From Dethiosulfatarculus sandiegensis (GTDB lineage: Bacteria; Desulfobacterota; Desulfarculia; Desulfarculales; Desulfarculaceae), in assembly GCF_000931935.2 (NCBI RefSeq), contig NZ_AZAC01000021.1, forward strand, positions 18,784 to 82,783: a stretch of 64,000 bases of DNA, given 5' to 3'. The position numbers and the translations under genes were made by a program. The notes under the pieces were generated by a model. The model did no database searches. It was given only the letters and a program-made list of their open reading frames with translations, and was not told where the DNA came from. Positions 16,616 to 26,067 of the stretch are shown here, in pieces. Within the stretch, counting starts at the first letter, position 1. Each line of letters begins with the position of its first letter.

Positions 16616-19261
16616 TTAGAACATACTTCCAATGGTGAATTCCCAGTTGCTGTCCGCTTCACCAGGTTCCGGATCAAGCACATAACCATATTCCAGACGC
16701 AAGGGGCCAATGGGAGAGAACCAACGGATTCCCCCACCCACACTGGAACGCAGATCACTTAACTCGTAACCTTGATCCTGGGTCCAGGCGTTACCGGTGT
16801 CGTAGAACAAAAGACCCACCAGACCGGCTTTTTTCACCAGCGGGAAACGGAATTCAAGGTTCAGAAGCGCCATGCGCTCACCACCTATGACGTCACCAGT
16901 CGCCTCGTCCTTGGGTCCTACGCTCAAGTAGTCGAAACCACGCAGAGTGTTTATACCGCCCAGGAAGAAACGTTCGTAGATGGGCAGAGTGCCGTCGCCA
17001 TGGGAGGTGACCCAGCCCAGCTTGCCGTGAGTCACAAAAACCGTATCCCAGAACAAGGGGAAGTACCAGCCACTCTCAGCCGTGGCTTTGACAAAGGAGT
17101 TGGTCCCCCCCAGGAATCCGCCGGCATATTCCACACCCACGCTGTTGTCCGAACCGTTTGTGGTGTTGAAAGAGTGGTTTCTGGTGTCGCGCCTTACGAT
17201 GAATTTCACCGAACTGGTTATGTGGTTGCCTTCCTGGTCCTTGATGATGGTGGCTGAATTTTCGCTGACATCACTAACGGTCGCGTCTTCATATTTATAG
17301 TAGGCGTAGAACCTGGTTGCGTTAAAGGGAGTGGGGAAGCCAAAGCGGATCCTGCCGCCGATGGATTCCTTGTCATAGCTTGTGTACTCACGCCGCCAGT
17401 CATAGATGTCGGCGCCCGCGCTTATGGGGCGGTCAAACAGCCAGGGCTCGGTGAAGCTTAAGGTGTAGCGGGTGGATTTTCCGCCCAAGGCTCCCTTTAA
17501 CTCCAGACGCTGTCCCCGGCCGAAGAGGTTGGCCTCGGTGATGCTGCCCATGAACATGAGCTTGTCAACCGTGGAGTAGCCCGCGCCCACATTGAACTGG
17601 CCGGTGCGCTTCTCCTTGACGTTTACCTTGAGGTCCATCTTGTCCGGGCCGGTTCCCTGCTTGGTGGAGATATGCACATCTTCAAAGAAGTTGAGCTTTC
17701 TCAAACGCATATTGGAATTTCTAAGGGCCCGGCTGGAGAAGCGGTCTCCCTCGACCACACTCAGTTCGCGACGGATGACCCGGTCCCTGGTGCGGTCGTT
17801 GCCTGTGATGACAATACGTTCAAACCAGACCTTGCGGCCCTTTTTGACGTTGTAGGCAATGTTGACCTCTTTTTTCTCCCGGTCCTCTCTCACCCTGGGC
17901 CTGGCCTCCACATAGGCATAGCCCTTGTCCGCATAAAGGTCATTTAAAAAGCCCAGGTCCGCCCGCAGATTGGAACGGTTGAACCATTCACCGGGCTTAA
18001 CCTTAAGGCCCTTCATCACATCGGCCTGGGGAATAATCATCTCGCCGGTGACCTGAACCGCGCCGATCTTGTAGCGGGGGCCTTCCACGATGTTAAAGGC
18101 CACATTCAAGCCGCCTTTTTGACGGGTAATGTCAGGCTCGCCGACTCTGGCATTCAAGTAGCCGTTATTGTAATAGAAATCTGTAAGCTTCTCCCGGTCC
18201 TGATCAATCTTGGCCCGATCCAGAAGGTTGTCGTCGGTAAGCCAGGAGAACCAGCCTTCTTCCTTGGTGGTCATCTGTTCGCGCAGGGTGTCGGCCTCAA
18301 AGGCTTTGTTGCCGTTAAAGGTGATGGTCTCAATAAAGACCTTGTCACCTTCGTTTATCTTGAAATGCACTCCGCGTTCGCCGGAGGGCAGATCCAGCAT
18401 CTCCGCCTTGACCTTGACGTCGTAATAACCCTTGTCGTGATACATCTTCACGATCTTGGCCTCGGCTTCCTTGATAAAGCCGGGCTTGATCACACTGAAA
18501 GGTTTCAGGCCAATCTTGTCTTGGATGTCTTTATTGTCAAAGACATCGTTGCCGGTAAAGCGGATCTCCCTGAGCATGGGTTTTTCGGTGACTTCGAAGA
18601 CCACCTCTTTACCGGTGGGAAGATCATTGGTCCTCACCCGCACATTGTCAAAATAGCCCATCTTCCAGATAGCGCGCAGGTCCTCATCCAGCATGAGAGG
18701 CGAGAACGGGCCGCCGGGCTTGGTCTTGATAAGCGCCTTTACGGCGTCATCTTCTATACGCTTATTACCCTCGATCTTGACCTCGGCCACTTTTTCCCGG
18801 CCCGAAACCTTGGTGGCGACTTCGCGGGACAGGCGATCAGTCAAGTCAGGCAGGGCGCTTAAGCCCGCGCCTTCCACAAATACCGACTGTGGCCTGATCA
18901 TGCCGAGGACATCCAGAATCTTCACATCCAGGGACACCCGGTTGCCGATCTTGGTCACGGAGCCGTAGACCGCAAAATCCGCGTCAAGGCTTCCGGCCAC
19001 ACGGCGGGCCACGGTCAGGTCAAGGGGCTTTCCTTCTTTCTGAAGGGCCTCGTTAACCTCGGCAGACGCAAGAACATTCACTCCGTCCTTGACAAGACGG
19101 GTCTTTAACATGTCCTGCAGGTCAGTCTTCAGACGACTCAAGGGCTGCCTGCTGAAGACATCAAAGGGAAAGACCGCCACCTTGATGGGGTCGGCAGCCC
19201 AGACAGCGCCCTGTCCCAAGAGGAACAAGGCCAAAACCAACATCAACACCTTTTTAATCAT
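16616..19261 (-). CDS. bamA: Outer membrane protein assembly factor BamA with an extra N-terminal domain
   Basis: BamA is the core of the machine that folds beta-barrels into the outer membrane. The 881-residue protein has a signal peptide (1-22), then about 125 residues not found in E. coli BamA (AVFPFDV ... LDADFAVYGSVTK ... VSLDVKILDV), which resemble the TolB/CsgG-like N-terminal fold, then five POTRA domains from about residue 155 (first: VAEVKIEGNKRI), and a beta-barrel from about 553 ending in the terminal Phe of NWEFTIGSMF. The family in E. coli has about 810 residues; the excess equals the extra domain. Upstream is a 425-base gap before lolD. Confidence 0.95.
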   Translation of the reverse strand: MIKKVLMLVLALFLLGQGAVWAADPIKVAVFPFDVFSRQPLSRLKTDLQDMLKTRLVKDGVNVLASAEVNEALQKEGKPLDLTVARRVAGSLDADFAVYGSVTKIGNRVSLDVKILDVLGMIRPQSVFVEGAGLSALPDLTDRLSREVATKVSGREKVAEVKIEGNKRIEDDAVKALIKTKPGGPFSPLMLDEDLRAIWKMGYFDNVRVRTNDLPTGKEVVFEVTEKPMLREIRFTGNDVFDNKDIQDKIGLKPFSVIKPGFIKEAEAKIVKMYHDKGYYDVKVKAEMLDLPSGERGVHFKINEGDKVFIETITFNGNKAFEADTLREQMTTKEEGWFSWLTDDNLLDRAKIDQDREKLTDFYYNNGYLNARVGEPDITRQKGGLNVAFNIVEGPRYKIGAVQVTGEMIIPQADVMKGLKVKPGEWFNRSNLRADLGFLNDLYADKGYAYVEARPRVREDREKKEVNIAYNVKKGRKVWFERIVITGNDRTRDRVIRRELSVVEGDRFSSRALRNSNMRLRKLNFFEDVHISTKQGTGPDKMDLKVNVKEKRTGQFNVGAGYSTVDKLMFMGSITEANLFGRGQRLELKGALGGKSTRYTLSFTEPWLFDRPISAGADIYDWRREYTSYDKESIGGRIRFGFPTPFNATRFYAYYKYEDATVSDVSENSATIIKDQEGNHITSSVKFIVRRDTRNHSFNTTNGSDNSVGVEYAGGFLGGTNSFVKATAESGWYFPLFWDTVFVTHGKLGWVTSHGDGTLPIYERFFLGGINTLRGFDYLSVGPKDEATGDVIGGERMALLNLEFRFPLVKKAGLVGLLFYDTGNAWTQDQGYELSDLRSSVGGGIRWFSPIGPLRLEYGYVLDPEPGEADSNWEFTIGSMF

Positions 19262-19686
19262 GCCGCCCCCGATCCGAGTTTGTCAGCCAAGGTAATCCAT
19301 GGCCCAAGCAAAGCCGCCGCACGGGTCGCGCCAGCCGACATCTCAAAGGCCAAATCCATTAAGAGGCCCGTTTAAGGCCTTTTTACCGTTTTTGCCGGCA
19401 AGCGAAAGCGCCTAAGCATTATGGGCACTTCGGCTAACACCGGTCATTACACTTGTAACTCAACTAATAAAAAAAACTCAACTCGGCAGACGTCTTGAAC
19501 GCCTACCGAACCAGCCTGATTATCCTCTTTTTGACCGGGTCATGCAAACCCAGCTTGAAAAAACAATAAATCACCGACCGGCGACATTCCTTGCGGAATC
19601 AAATCGTCAGCAGATCATCCTATTACGCAATGAGGGTTCATCCCAAAATGCCTTGCCCTTTTACAAGGGGCGAAGGGTAAAACAGG
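19262..19686. other. Gap of 425 bases between lolD and bamA
   Basis: No supportable gene on either strand. On the transcribed (minus) side it holds an AT-rich core near 19450-19490 that could contain a bamA promoter, but I could not fix convincing -35 and -10 boxes. A separate promoter for bamA-skp-lpx is plausible because this is by far the largest gap in the 23-kb run. Confidence 0.4.
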
Positions 19687-20433
19687 CTACTCCGAAACCC
19701 GGCCTTGGGCCAGCCGAACCCGCCGGTCCATGAGCCGGGCCAAATTCTCATTATGGGTGGCCACTAAGGTGGTGAGGTTCATTTCCCTGTTTAAGCGAAC
19801 AAACAACTCATGCACCTTGCCCTCGGTATTCTCATCCAGATTACCGGTGGGCTCATCAGCCAAAAGCAAAGTCGGGCGCATGACCAGGGCCCTGGCCACG
19901 GCAACCCGTTGCTGTTCACCACCGCTCATCTCACCGGAACGGTGATTTTCCCGATGGCTGAGCCCCACCTGCTCAAGAAGCTCCCTGGCTTTTTGCCTGG
20001 CCTTATTTTTATCCATGCGGCTGATCAAAGCCGGCATCATGGTGTTCTCAAGGGCTGTGAACTCAGGCAAAAGATGGTGGAACTGAAAAACAAACCCCAC
20101 CTGTTTATTGCGAAAATCCGCCAGCTCAGCTTCGCTGAGACTGAATATATCACAACCGTCCACATAAACCCGGCCCGAGCTTGGCCTGTCCAAGGCCCCG
20201 GCCAAGTGCAACAGAGTGGACTTTCCCACTCCGCTGGCCCCCACAATAGCCACGGATTGGCCTTTAGCCACCTCAAGATCCAGATCGCTCAGCACCTGGA
20301 CCTCTGAATCAGGTCCTTCGTAGGTCTTGCACAGTCGCTTCATTTGAATGAATACTTGATTCTCTGTCAAGTCCTCAGGCTCCCGGCAGGTAATTTTATT
20401 ATGAAGAGGCTTTTTAGCCAATCCTAAATTCAT
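19687..20433 (-). CDS. lolD: Lipoprotein-releasing ABC transporter ATPase LolD
   Basis: LolD powers release of outer membrane lipoproteins from the inner membrane by LolC/E. The ATPase has Walker [10 protein letters not shown], signature [15 protein letters not shown], Walker [14 protein letters not shown] and an H-loop in [10 protein letters not shown]. The frame opens at 20433, overlapping the permease stop as ATGA, which gives 248 residues; the family is usually about 225-235, and Met31 (20343) is an alternative start that removes a non-conserved leader of 30 residues. Confidence 0.9.
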   Translation of the reverse strand: MNLGLAKKPLHNKITCREPEDLTENQVFIQMKRLCKTYEGPDSEVQVLSDLDLEVAKGQSVAIVGASGVGKSTLLHLAGALDRPSSGRVYVDGCDIFSLSEAELADFRNKQVGFVFQFHHLLPEFTALENTMMPALISRMDKNKARQKARELLEQVGLSHRENHRSGEMSGGEQQRVAVARALVMRPTLLLADEPTGNLDENTEGKVHELFVRLNREMNLTTLVATHNENLARLMDRRVRLAQGRVSE

Positions 20434-21662
20434 TCGTAACGCAACGCCTCCACAGGATCTGTCTTACCGGCGTTTCTGGCGGGATACAACGTGGCCAGAA
20501 GGCAGATAAGAACTGCGGAGACCGCCACTATGGCCACAATGTGCGGTTCAACCTGCACAGGCATGGTATTCATGGGATACACATTTTTAGGCAGGTCTAT
20601 AAACTGATAGCGGGACAAAAGCCAACAAAGGCCCAGGCCTCCCCAAAGCCCTAAAAAAGTGCCCCAAAAGCCTACTATGAGGCCTTCTATGGTGAAGATG
20701 CGCCTGATACTGGCGGCGGTTGCGCCCATAGCCTTCAATATGGCTATATCCTTACTTTTCTCCATTACCAGCATCACCAGAGAACTGACAATGCCAAAGG
20801 CCGCCACCACAACTATCAGAATCAGCACCACGAACATGCCGAATTTTTCCAGTTTAAGCGCGGCAAACAGGCTTTGGTTATTGCTCATCCAGTCTCTGGT
20901 GTAGTAGCCCGGCCCCAGCTTGCCGCCCACACTTCTCCCGACCTTTTCGGCCTGGAAAATATCTTTCACCTTAAGGTCCACTCCGTTTACCGCCCCCCCC
21001 AGATCCATCAGATCCTGAGCCGCCCTGAGGCTGGTGTAGATTACGCTGGCGTCGTATTGATGCAGGCCGGAATGAAAAAGCCCCACCACCCGAAAGGGTT
21101 CGCTTTTGGGGATGCGCCCAACCGGGGTGTCTTCCCCCAAGGGATTAATAATATTAATTACGCTGCCAAGGCCCGCGCCTAGTTGCCTGGCCATGGCCTT
21201 ACCGATCACCACCCCGGGAATGCCCTCGGGCCAGGGAGGAGTCAGGTCTTTGAAAGAACCGCTTTTAATAGTTTGCTCGATATTCATCACCTTAAGTGCT
21301 TTATCCACACTAAGGCCGCGCATAAGTCCGCCTGTGGCCCCGTAATCCGAAACCACCATCACCTGGCCATGCACAAAAGGAGCCGCGGCCACCACCTCCG
21401 GATCAGCCAGGCAGGCGGTCATGACCTTATCAAAATCAGTCATGGCCCTGCCCACCCTGTAGACGTGGACATGGGCGTTCTGCCCTAAGATGGCGCGCCT
21501 TATCTCAGTTTCAAAGCCGCCCATCACGCTCAACACGACGATCAGGGCAGCCACACCCAGAGCCACTCCGGCCATGGAAAGAAGCGAAATCAGTGAAACA
21601 AAGGTCTTTTTACGCCGGGCGCGCAGATAACGCAGGGCGATCAGGACCTCAAACCGCATCAA
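20430..21662 (-). CDS. lolC: Lipoprotein-releasing system permease LolC/LolE
   Basis: A 410-residue FtsX-type permease: N-terminal membrane segment (about 22-50, [19 protein letters not shown]), a periplasmic domain of about 220 residues and three C-terminal membrane segments. It starts with [19 protein letters not shown], the classic LolC/E opening. With only one permease gene present, the complex is probably a homodimer with LolD, as in many non-enteric bacteria (LolF-like systems). It overlaps lysS by four bases. Confidence 0.9.
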   Translation of the reverse strand: MMRFEVLIALRYLRARRKKTFVSLISLLSMAGVALGVAALIVVLSVMGGFETEIRRAILGQNAHVHVYRVGRAMTDFDKVMTACLADPEVVAAAPFVHGQVMVVSDYGATGGLMRGLSVDKALKVMNIEQTIKSGSFKDLTPPWPEGIPGVVIGKAMARQLGAGLGSVINIINPLGEDTPVGRIPKSEPFRVVGLFHSGLHQYDASVIYTSLRAAQDLMDLGGAVNGVDLKVKDIFQAEKVGRSVGGKLGPGYYTRDWMSNNQSLFAALKLEKFGMFVVLILIVVVAAFGIVSSLVMLVMEKSKDIAILKAMGATAASIRRIFTIEGLIVGFWGTFLGLWGGLGLCWLLSRYQFIDLPKNVYPMNTMPVQVEPHIVAIVAVSAVLICLLATLYPARNAGKTDPVEALRYE

Positions 21663-23200
21663 TCGTTCTCTGGCCTGAGCAGGGGGAACAAAATAACCTC
21701 TCTGATGCTGGGCTGGTCGGTGAGGAGCATAACCAGTCGGTCTATGCCGATTCCCTCGCCCGCAGTGGGAGGCATGCCGTACTCAAGGGCCCTGACATAG
21801 TCTTTATCCATGAACTGGGCTTCCTTGTCCCCGGCCGAACGCTGGGCGGCTTGATCCTCAAAGCGGCCCCTCTGGTCATCCGGGTCATTCAGCTCGCTGA
21901 AACCGTTGCCCATCTCGCGACCGGCCACAAAGAACTCGAACCGGTCCACAATATCCGGATCCAGGTCGTTTTTACGACTCAAGGGAGATATCTCCAGGGG
22001 ATAGCCGGTTACAAAGGTGGGCTGCCAGAGTTTGGGTTCAACCAGCACCTCAAAGAGTTTGTCGAGCGCCTTGCCCAGGCCGTCCTCAGGCTTGAACTGG
22101 CCGCCCAGCTCCCTGGCCAGGGCCATGGCCTTTTCCTCGTCAAAGAGCACCTCGGGCGGAGCGCCGCCGATCTCAATGAGGCTGGAACGGAAATCCAGGT
22201 TCTGCCAGGGAGGAGTAAGATCGATTTCCTTGCCCTGGTACTCGAACTTCAAGGTCCCCTTAACCGCCTGGGCGCAAAGGCCGATCAGGTCTTCCGTGAA
22301 GCTCATGAGGTCTTCATAAGAGGCATAGGCCATATAGAACTCAACCATGGTGAACTCAGGGTTATGCCTCAGGCTGATGCCTTCGTTCCTGAAGTTCCTG
22401 TTGAGTTCATAAACCCTTTCCAGACCGCCCACCACCAACCTCTTCAGGTATAGCTCCGGCGCCACCCTCATATACATCTTCATGCCCAGGGCATTATGAT
22501 AGGTCTCAAAAGGCCGGGCAGTGGCTCCGCCGGGGATCACCTGCATCATGGGGGTCTCCACCTCCATGAAGTTATTCTCGCTGAAGAATGATCTTATGGT
22601 GGAGATAATCTTGGAGCGGGCGTGGAATATATCCCTGGTGGTCTGATTCATGATGAGGTCCACATAGCGCTGGCGATAGCGCAGCTCCACATCGGTCAGG
22701 CCATGGAATTTTTCCGGCAGGGAGCGATAGCTCTTGGTCACCAGCTGGACCTCTTCCACTTTTATGGTGAGTTCCTGGGTCCTGGTGCGGAAAAGCGGTC
22801 CCTTGACTCCGATAATATCGCCGACCTCATATTTTTTAAAGGCCTTGTAGGATTCAGTCCCCACCACATCGCGCTGCACATGGCACTGAATCTCGCCTGT
22901 GCGATCCTTTATCTTTAAGAAGGCGGCCTTGCCAAAGGACCTGAGCGCCATAACCCGGCCGGCGACCATGAATTTAGTCTCGGCCATGGCGTCTAACCGG
23001 GCCGTGTCCATGCGGTCGTAGCGGGCCCTTAGATCACCGATCTGGTCTCTGGGACGGAAGGTATTCGGGAAAAGAGGCACTCCCAGCTCTTTAAGATCCT
23101 CCGCTTTTTTACGGCGCTGACGAATCAAAAAGTTCTCGTCCTTGGAGGCCTGTTCAACATCTTTCTTTTTTGAGCTTTTCTGACCAGAATCCCGGCCCAC
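21659..23200 (-). CDS. lysS: Lysyl-tRNA synthetase, class II
   Basis: LysS charges tRNA-Lys. Seen: the OB-fold anticodon domain (VAGRVMALRSFGKAAFLKI), class II motif 2 (FRNEGISLRHNPEFTM) and motif 3 (GIGIDRLVML) with an ERFEFF-type active-site segment reading DRFEFFVAGREMGNG. The frame opens at ATG 23266, which has no ribosome binding site; GTG 23200 has AAAGGAG seven bases before it and gives 513 residues, the normal size, so I use it. It heads the 23-kb minus-strand run; this lysS-lolC-lolD order is common in deltaproteobacteria. Confidence 0.93.
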   Translation of the reverse strand: MGRDSGQKSSKKKDVEQASKDENFLIRQRRKKAEDLKELGVPLFPNTFRPRDQIGDLRARYDRMDTARLDAMAETKFMVAGRVMALRSFGKAAFLKIKDRTGEIQCHVQRDVVGTESYKAFKKYEVGDIIGVKGPLFRTRTQELTIKVEEVQLVTKSYRSLPEKFHGLTDVELRYRQRYVDLIMNQTTRDIFHARSKIISTIRSFFSENNFMEVETPMMQVIPGGATARPFETYHNALGMKMYMRVAPELYLKRLVVGGLERVYELNRNFRNEGISLRHNPEFTMVEFYMAYASYEDLMSFTEDLIGLCAQAVKGTLKFEYQGKEIDLTPPWQNLDFRSSLIEIGGAPPEVLFDEEKAMALARELGGQFKPEDGLGKALDKLFEVLVEPKLWQPTFVTGYPLEISPLSRKNDLDPDIVDRFEFFVAGREMGNGFSELNDPDDQRGRFEDQAAQRSAGDKEAQFMDKDYVRALEYGMPPTAGEGIGIDRLVMLLTDQPSIREVILFPLLRPEND

Positions 23201-23292
23201 GGGGAAGCTCCTTTCATCTCCGCTTCCTTGTAATAAAGGTGAAATTCTTTCGGGAAGCGGACTCATTATTCATTCAAACGCAAAACTATTTT

Positions 23293-23321
23293 GATCTACG
23301 GCAGAGCCGGAGATTTGTCAA
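23293..23321 (-). promoter_or_regulatory. Candidate sigma-70 promoter for lysS and the envelope operon
   Basis: On the minus strand a perfect TTGACA (23321-23316) is followed by a 17-base spacer and TAGATC (23298-23293, three of six matches). Predicted transcription would start near 23286, about 85 bases before the GTG start of lysS. The same layout, a perfect or near-perfect -35 with a weak -10, recurs at other genes of this window. Confidence 0.5.
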
Positions 23322-23463
23322 GGCGGGGCCGAATGGCTCCGCCCGTGGCACAAGATACCACGCTTGGCCCTGTTTTGCCTTGCTTTTCTGGCTGTTTTCA
23401 TGCCCCTGGCCTGGGCCTTGCGGCTTAATCCCGCACTTGAGTAACATTTTTTTAGAAATATTC

Positions 23464-23492
23464 TTGACAGAATCAGGGGCTGCCTTCAAAAT
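23464..23492 (+). promoter_or_regulatory. Candidate sigma-70 promoter upstream of the PxxKW gene
   Basis: A perfect TTGACA (23464-23469), a 17-base spacer and CAAAAT (23487-23492, four of six). It fires to the right, divergent from lysS. Transcription would begin near 23500 and run at once into the hairpin at 23510-23535. Confidence 0.45.
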
Positions 23493-23509
23493 ACGCGCTC
23501 AGTTGTGTG

Positions 23510-23535
23510 GGGCCCGGCTCATTGAGGCCGGGCCC
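23510..23535 (+). terminator. Strong GC hairpin in the PxxKW leader
   Basis: Nine-base arms (23510-23518 and 23527-23535) are perfectly complementary around an eight-base loop; the tail is T-rich but interrupted (TTATCTTGTGTTT). It could end a very short transcript or act as a leader stem. It lies about 105 bases before the PxxKW start codon. Confidence 0.45.
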
Positions 23536-23640
23536 TTATCTTGTGTTTAGATTTCAGAGGCCCGTTGACATATCCAGGTTACCTTAATCCGTACCTCAAA
23601 ATGTTGAACTGGGAAGAACCTCGAAGGGAAGAGAACAATC

Positions 23641-23925
23641 ATGTTGTGCACCACCACCAGAGAAGGTATGGAATGCGCTTTCATGACTGAAAACGGTTGC
23701 AGCTACAATGGCGGCACCTGTCATCCGGCGGTTGAAGCCTGTGAAGGCTGCGCCCGCGCCGTGCAAGTAGGTGACCTTTTCTACTGCACCACCTATCCTG
23801 ACCCGGCATCCAAATGGCGCTACGGCATCTGCAACTTCGCCACCCATGTCAAGGATCAGAGCGAAGTCAAAGAGGTTAAGCTCAACCCCATCAAAGCGAG
23901 CAAGCGCGCCGCTGGCCGCAGATAG
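23641..23925 (+). CDS. PxxKW-family cysteine-rich protein
   Basis: A 94-residue protein with eight cysteines (3, 12, 20, 27, 34, 37, 49, 64) and the family signature PASKW (55-59), followed by RYGICNFATH and a Lys-rich tail. PxxKW proteins are small, widespread in sulfate-reducing and related deltaproteobacteria, and of unknown function; the cysteine pattern suggests a metal or Fe-S site. AAGGGA lies about a dozen bases before the ATG. It is a single-gene unit between lysS and the aminotransferase. A 157-codon frame on the opposite strand is a shadow. Confidence 0.85.
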   Translation: MLCTTTREGMECAFMTENGCSYNGGTCHPAVEACEGCARAVQVGDLFYCTTYPDPASKWRYGICNFATHVKDQSEVKEVKLNPIKASKRAAGRR

Positions 23926-23981
23926 CAATACGTATTCGGCCCCATCTTGTAAATGGGATCGTAAACATATTCCAGGCTGGT

Positions 23982-24006
23982 TCCGGGCAGGGATGCCCTG
24001 CCCGGA
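23982..24006. terminator. Hairpin downstream of the PxxKW gene
   Basis: A ten-base perfect stem (23982-23991 with 23997-24006) 57 bases after the PxxKW stop. There is no T-run after it, so termination efficiency is uncertain. The next 190 bases hold no gene. Confidence 0.4.
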
Positions 24007-24197
24007 CGCGCAATCCATATCCATACACTTGGCAGCTCCTTTAATCGGAGACATGTTGTGGTGTGTCAAGTCATTATCTCGTCTAACTATTTAAAATCTC
24101 TAAAATTATAATTAAAAATCGCTCTTCCTGCGGATTTTCCAAGGATTGAAGCCGTCGCACCGGTTTTCAAGGTTTGTTTTTTTTAGCCGGGCCAAAT

Positions 24198-24233
24198 AAA
24201 AAGGGAGGAACAAGCCGAAAGCCTGCCCCTCCC
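24198..24233 (-). terminator. Rho-independent terminator of the aminotransferase gene
   Basis: On the minus strand a 13-base stem with some G-U pairs (24233-24203) is followed by TTTTT. It begins 24 bases after the stop codon. Confidence 0.75.
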
Positions 24234-24256
24234 AGTCTCAACCATTTCGATAACTG

Positions 24257-25453
24257 TCAGACCAGGGCGCCCAGAGCCTCGACCAAACGGTCCATGCCCT
24301 TCTCGATCTGGTCCGGGGCGGTCACAAAGCTGAAACGCACGCATTTATCCTGACCAAAGGCCGCGCCGGGAACTGTGGCCACATGGGCCTCTTCCATGAG
24401 ATAGGCCGAAAGGTCAACCGATCCCTCAATAACCTTGTTCCCGAACTTTTTACCGTAAAATACACTCATATTGGGGAAGGCGTAAAAAGCTCCCTTGGGC
24501 GGAGTGCAGCTGACCCCCTCTATCTCCAAAAGCCTCTTTACGATGTAGTCCCGCCTTTGTTCATAAGAGGCGGTCATCTTGGCCACTTCGTCCTGCGGAC
24601 CGGTAAGGGCGGCCAGGGCGGCCTTTTGGGCCACGGAGTTGGGGTTGGAAGTGGACTGACCCTGCAACTTGGAGCAGGCGGCTATCAAGGACTGAGGGCC
24701 GGCCATGTAGCCGATGCGCCAGCCGGTCATGGCATAGGCTTTGGAAACGCCGTTGATGGTTACGGTGTTTTCATAGATTTTGTCGCTTAAACTTGCGGTG
24801 GAGACGAACTTGGGACCGTCTGAAAACACGCAGGTTTCATAGATTTCGTCGCTGATCACAAGCACCCCGGCATCGGCGCAGATGGTGGCCAGGGCTTTAA
24901 TCTCATCAGCTGTGTAAACGCAGCCAATGGGGTTGCTGGGCGAGTTCAGTATCAGGGCCTTGGTGCGGGGGGTGATGGCGGCCTCGAGATCCTTTGGCGT
25001 GAGCTTGAAGTCATCCTCTTCCCGGCAATTGACAATAACCGGCTCTCCACCGGCCAAAATCACCATGGGAGGATAGGAGACCCAATAGGGTGCCGGCACC
25101 ACAACTTCGTCACCGGCATTCAAAAGCGCCTGCAGAACCAGGTAACCGGAATGTTTGGCTCCCACGTTGACCATCACCTGGTCAACGGAATAGTCAAGCC
25201 CGTTATCCCTTTTGAATTTTTCCACCACCGCGGCCCGCAACTCGGGGATGCCCGGCACTGCCGTGTAACGGGTGAAGCTCTCATTAATGGCATCGATAGC
25301 CGCTTGGCGAATATGAGCCGGAGTGGGGAAATCCGGTTCTCCACCGCCAAAACTGATCACGTCAACACCACTTGCCTTCAACTCGGCCGCCTTGGCTGTA
25401 ACCGCCAAAGTCGGAGAAGGCTGCACCTTTTTGATCTTTTCACAAAGCTCCAT
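24257..25453 (-). CDS. aspC: Class I pyridoxal-phosphate aminotransferase (aspartate aminotransferase type)
   Basis: A 398-residue fold-type I aminotransferase. Seen: ISFGGGEPDFPTP near the N-terminus, the NSPSNPIG motif, SDEIYE (201-206), the Schiff-base lysine Lys238 in NGVSKAYAMTGWRIGY, and a conserved C-terminal Arg in CVRFSF. This is the aspartate/prephenate aminotransferase Ib subgroup, which interconverts aspartate and oxaloacetate and sometimes aromatic amino acids. ATG 25453 has GGAG six bases upstream. It stands alone with its own terminator; exact substrate range not decidable. Confidence 0.9.
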   Translation of the reverse strand: MELCEKIKKVQPSPTLAVTAKAAELKASGVDVISFGGGEPDFPTPAHIRQAAIDAINESFTRYTAVPGIPELRAAVVEKFKRDNGLDYSVDQVMVNVGAKHSGYLVLQALLNAGDEVVVPAPYWVSYPPMVILAGGEPVIVNCREEDDFKLTPKDLEAAITPRTKALILNSPSNPIGCVYTADEIKALATICADAGVLVISDEIYETCVFSDGPKFVSTASLSDKIYENTVTINGVSKAYAMTGWRIGYMAGPQSLIAACSKLQGQSTSNPNSVAQKAALAALTGPQDEVAKMTASYEQRRDYIVKRLLEIEGVSCTPPKGAFYAFPNMSVFYGKKFGNKVIEGSVDLSAYLMEEAHVATVPGAAFGQDKCVRFSFVTAPDQIEKGMDRLVEALGALV

Positions 25454-25598
25454 GTTATTCTCCAGGAGAACTGCGTTTTAGTTATCCAAAAAAACAGGAT
25501 GACGTGCCCGGGACGAACCCTTTAAAAGTCCCCGGCCCCATGGGCAGGCCTCCAGTTGTCAAATCCGGGAAAAAGGCCGTTTTCAGGCATCCGTACAA

Positions 25599-25624
25599 AC
25601 TGTCAGGATTAAACCCCTGACAGT
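25599..25624. other. Inverted repeat between the PilZ gene and aspC
   Basis: Nine-base perfect arms (25599-25607 and 25616-25624) in the 230-base gap. It sits 60 bases after the PilZ stop in the direction of transcription, with no U-run. It may be a weak terminator or an operator for aspC; no other feature is evident in the gap. Confidence 0.4.
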
Positions 25625-25683
25625 ATACATAAAAAAGACCCCCCTAAAAATCCACCTGATTTTAAGAAAGGGCCTGAATATTT

Positions 25684-26067
25684 TCAGTCTTTCTCACTAC
25701 TGGGGTCAAAGGCCGGCTTTGAAAACTCGCTGGCCGCCTCATCCGGATTGGGGGAATTTAATAGCACCAGATTGCGTAGGTGCATGTAAGTATCTGGATC
25801 CATGGAAACAAAGTCAATAGCAGTGCCATCAACCGTGCTTCGGGCGACCTTTCCCTCCATGAACAGCTCAACATCTGAAGCAGGATCATCCACAAGGCGA
25901 ATAGTGACCGTACATTGTTGCCCTACTGTAAGGGGATGGGATCCAAGTACAAACACGCCTTTGTGGCTCAGATCCCTGGTAGTCAGATCCAACAGTTGAG
26001 CCCCGGTCACATTGACGTCGGCCTTGGCCGCAAAATTAACCCTTGTGCGCCGCCTTTTATTTGCCAT
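25684..26067 (-). CDS. PilZ-domain c-di-GMP-binding protein
   Basis: A 127-residue protein consisting of a single PilZ domain. The c-di-GMP contact motifs are intact: RxxxR as Arg5-x3-Arg9 and DxSxxG as Asp32-Ser34-Gly37 (RDLSHKG). A beta-barrel follows (QQCTVTIRL, MEGKVARS, AIDFVSM), then an acidic tail. It should act as a stand-alone c-di-GMP receptor, target unknown. I choose ATG 26067 with GGGAG eight bases before it; the longer frame to 26160 adds 31 residues of low-complexity sequence. Confidence 0.88.
   Translation of the reverse strand: MANKRRRTRVNFAAKADVNVTGAQLLDLTTRDLSHKGVFVLGSHPLTVGQQCTVTIRLVDDPASDVELFMEGKVARSTVDGTAIDFVSMDPDTYMHLRNLVLLNSPNPDEAASEFSKPAFDPSSEKD

Noticed and set aside
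23271..23640. A tRNA or 6S RNA gene in the lysS/PxxKW gap
   Set aside because: No cloverleaf, no 3' CCA context and no 6S-like closed stem with an open bubble were found.
23596..24069. A 157-codon frame antisense to the PxxKW gene
   Set aside because: The plus-strand gene is a known family with a suitable upstream site; the antisense frame only mirrors it.
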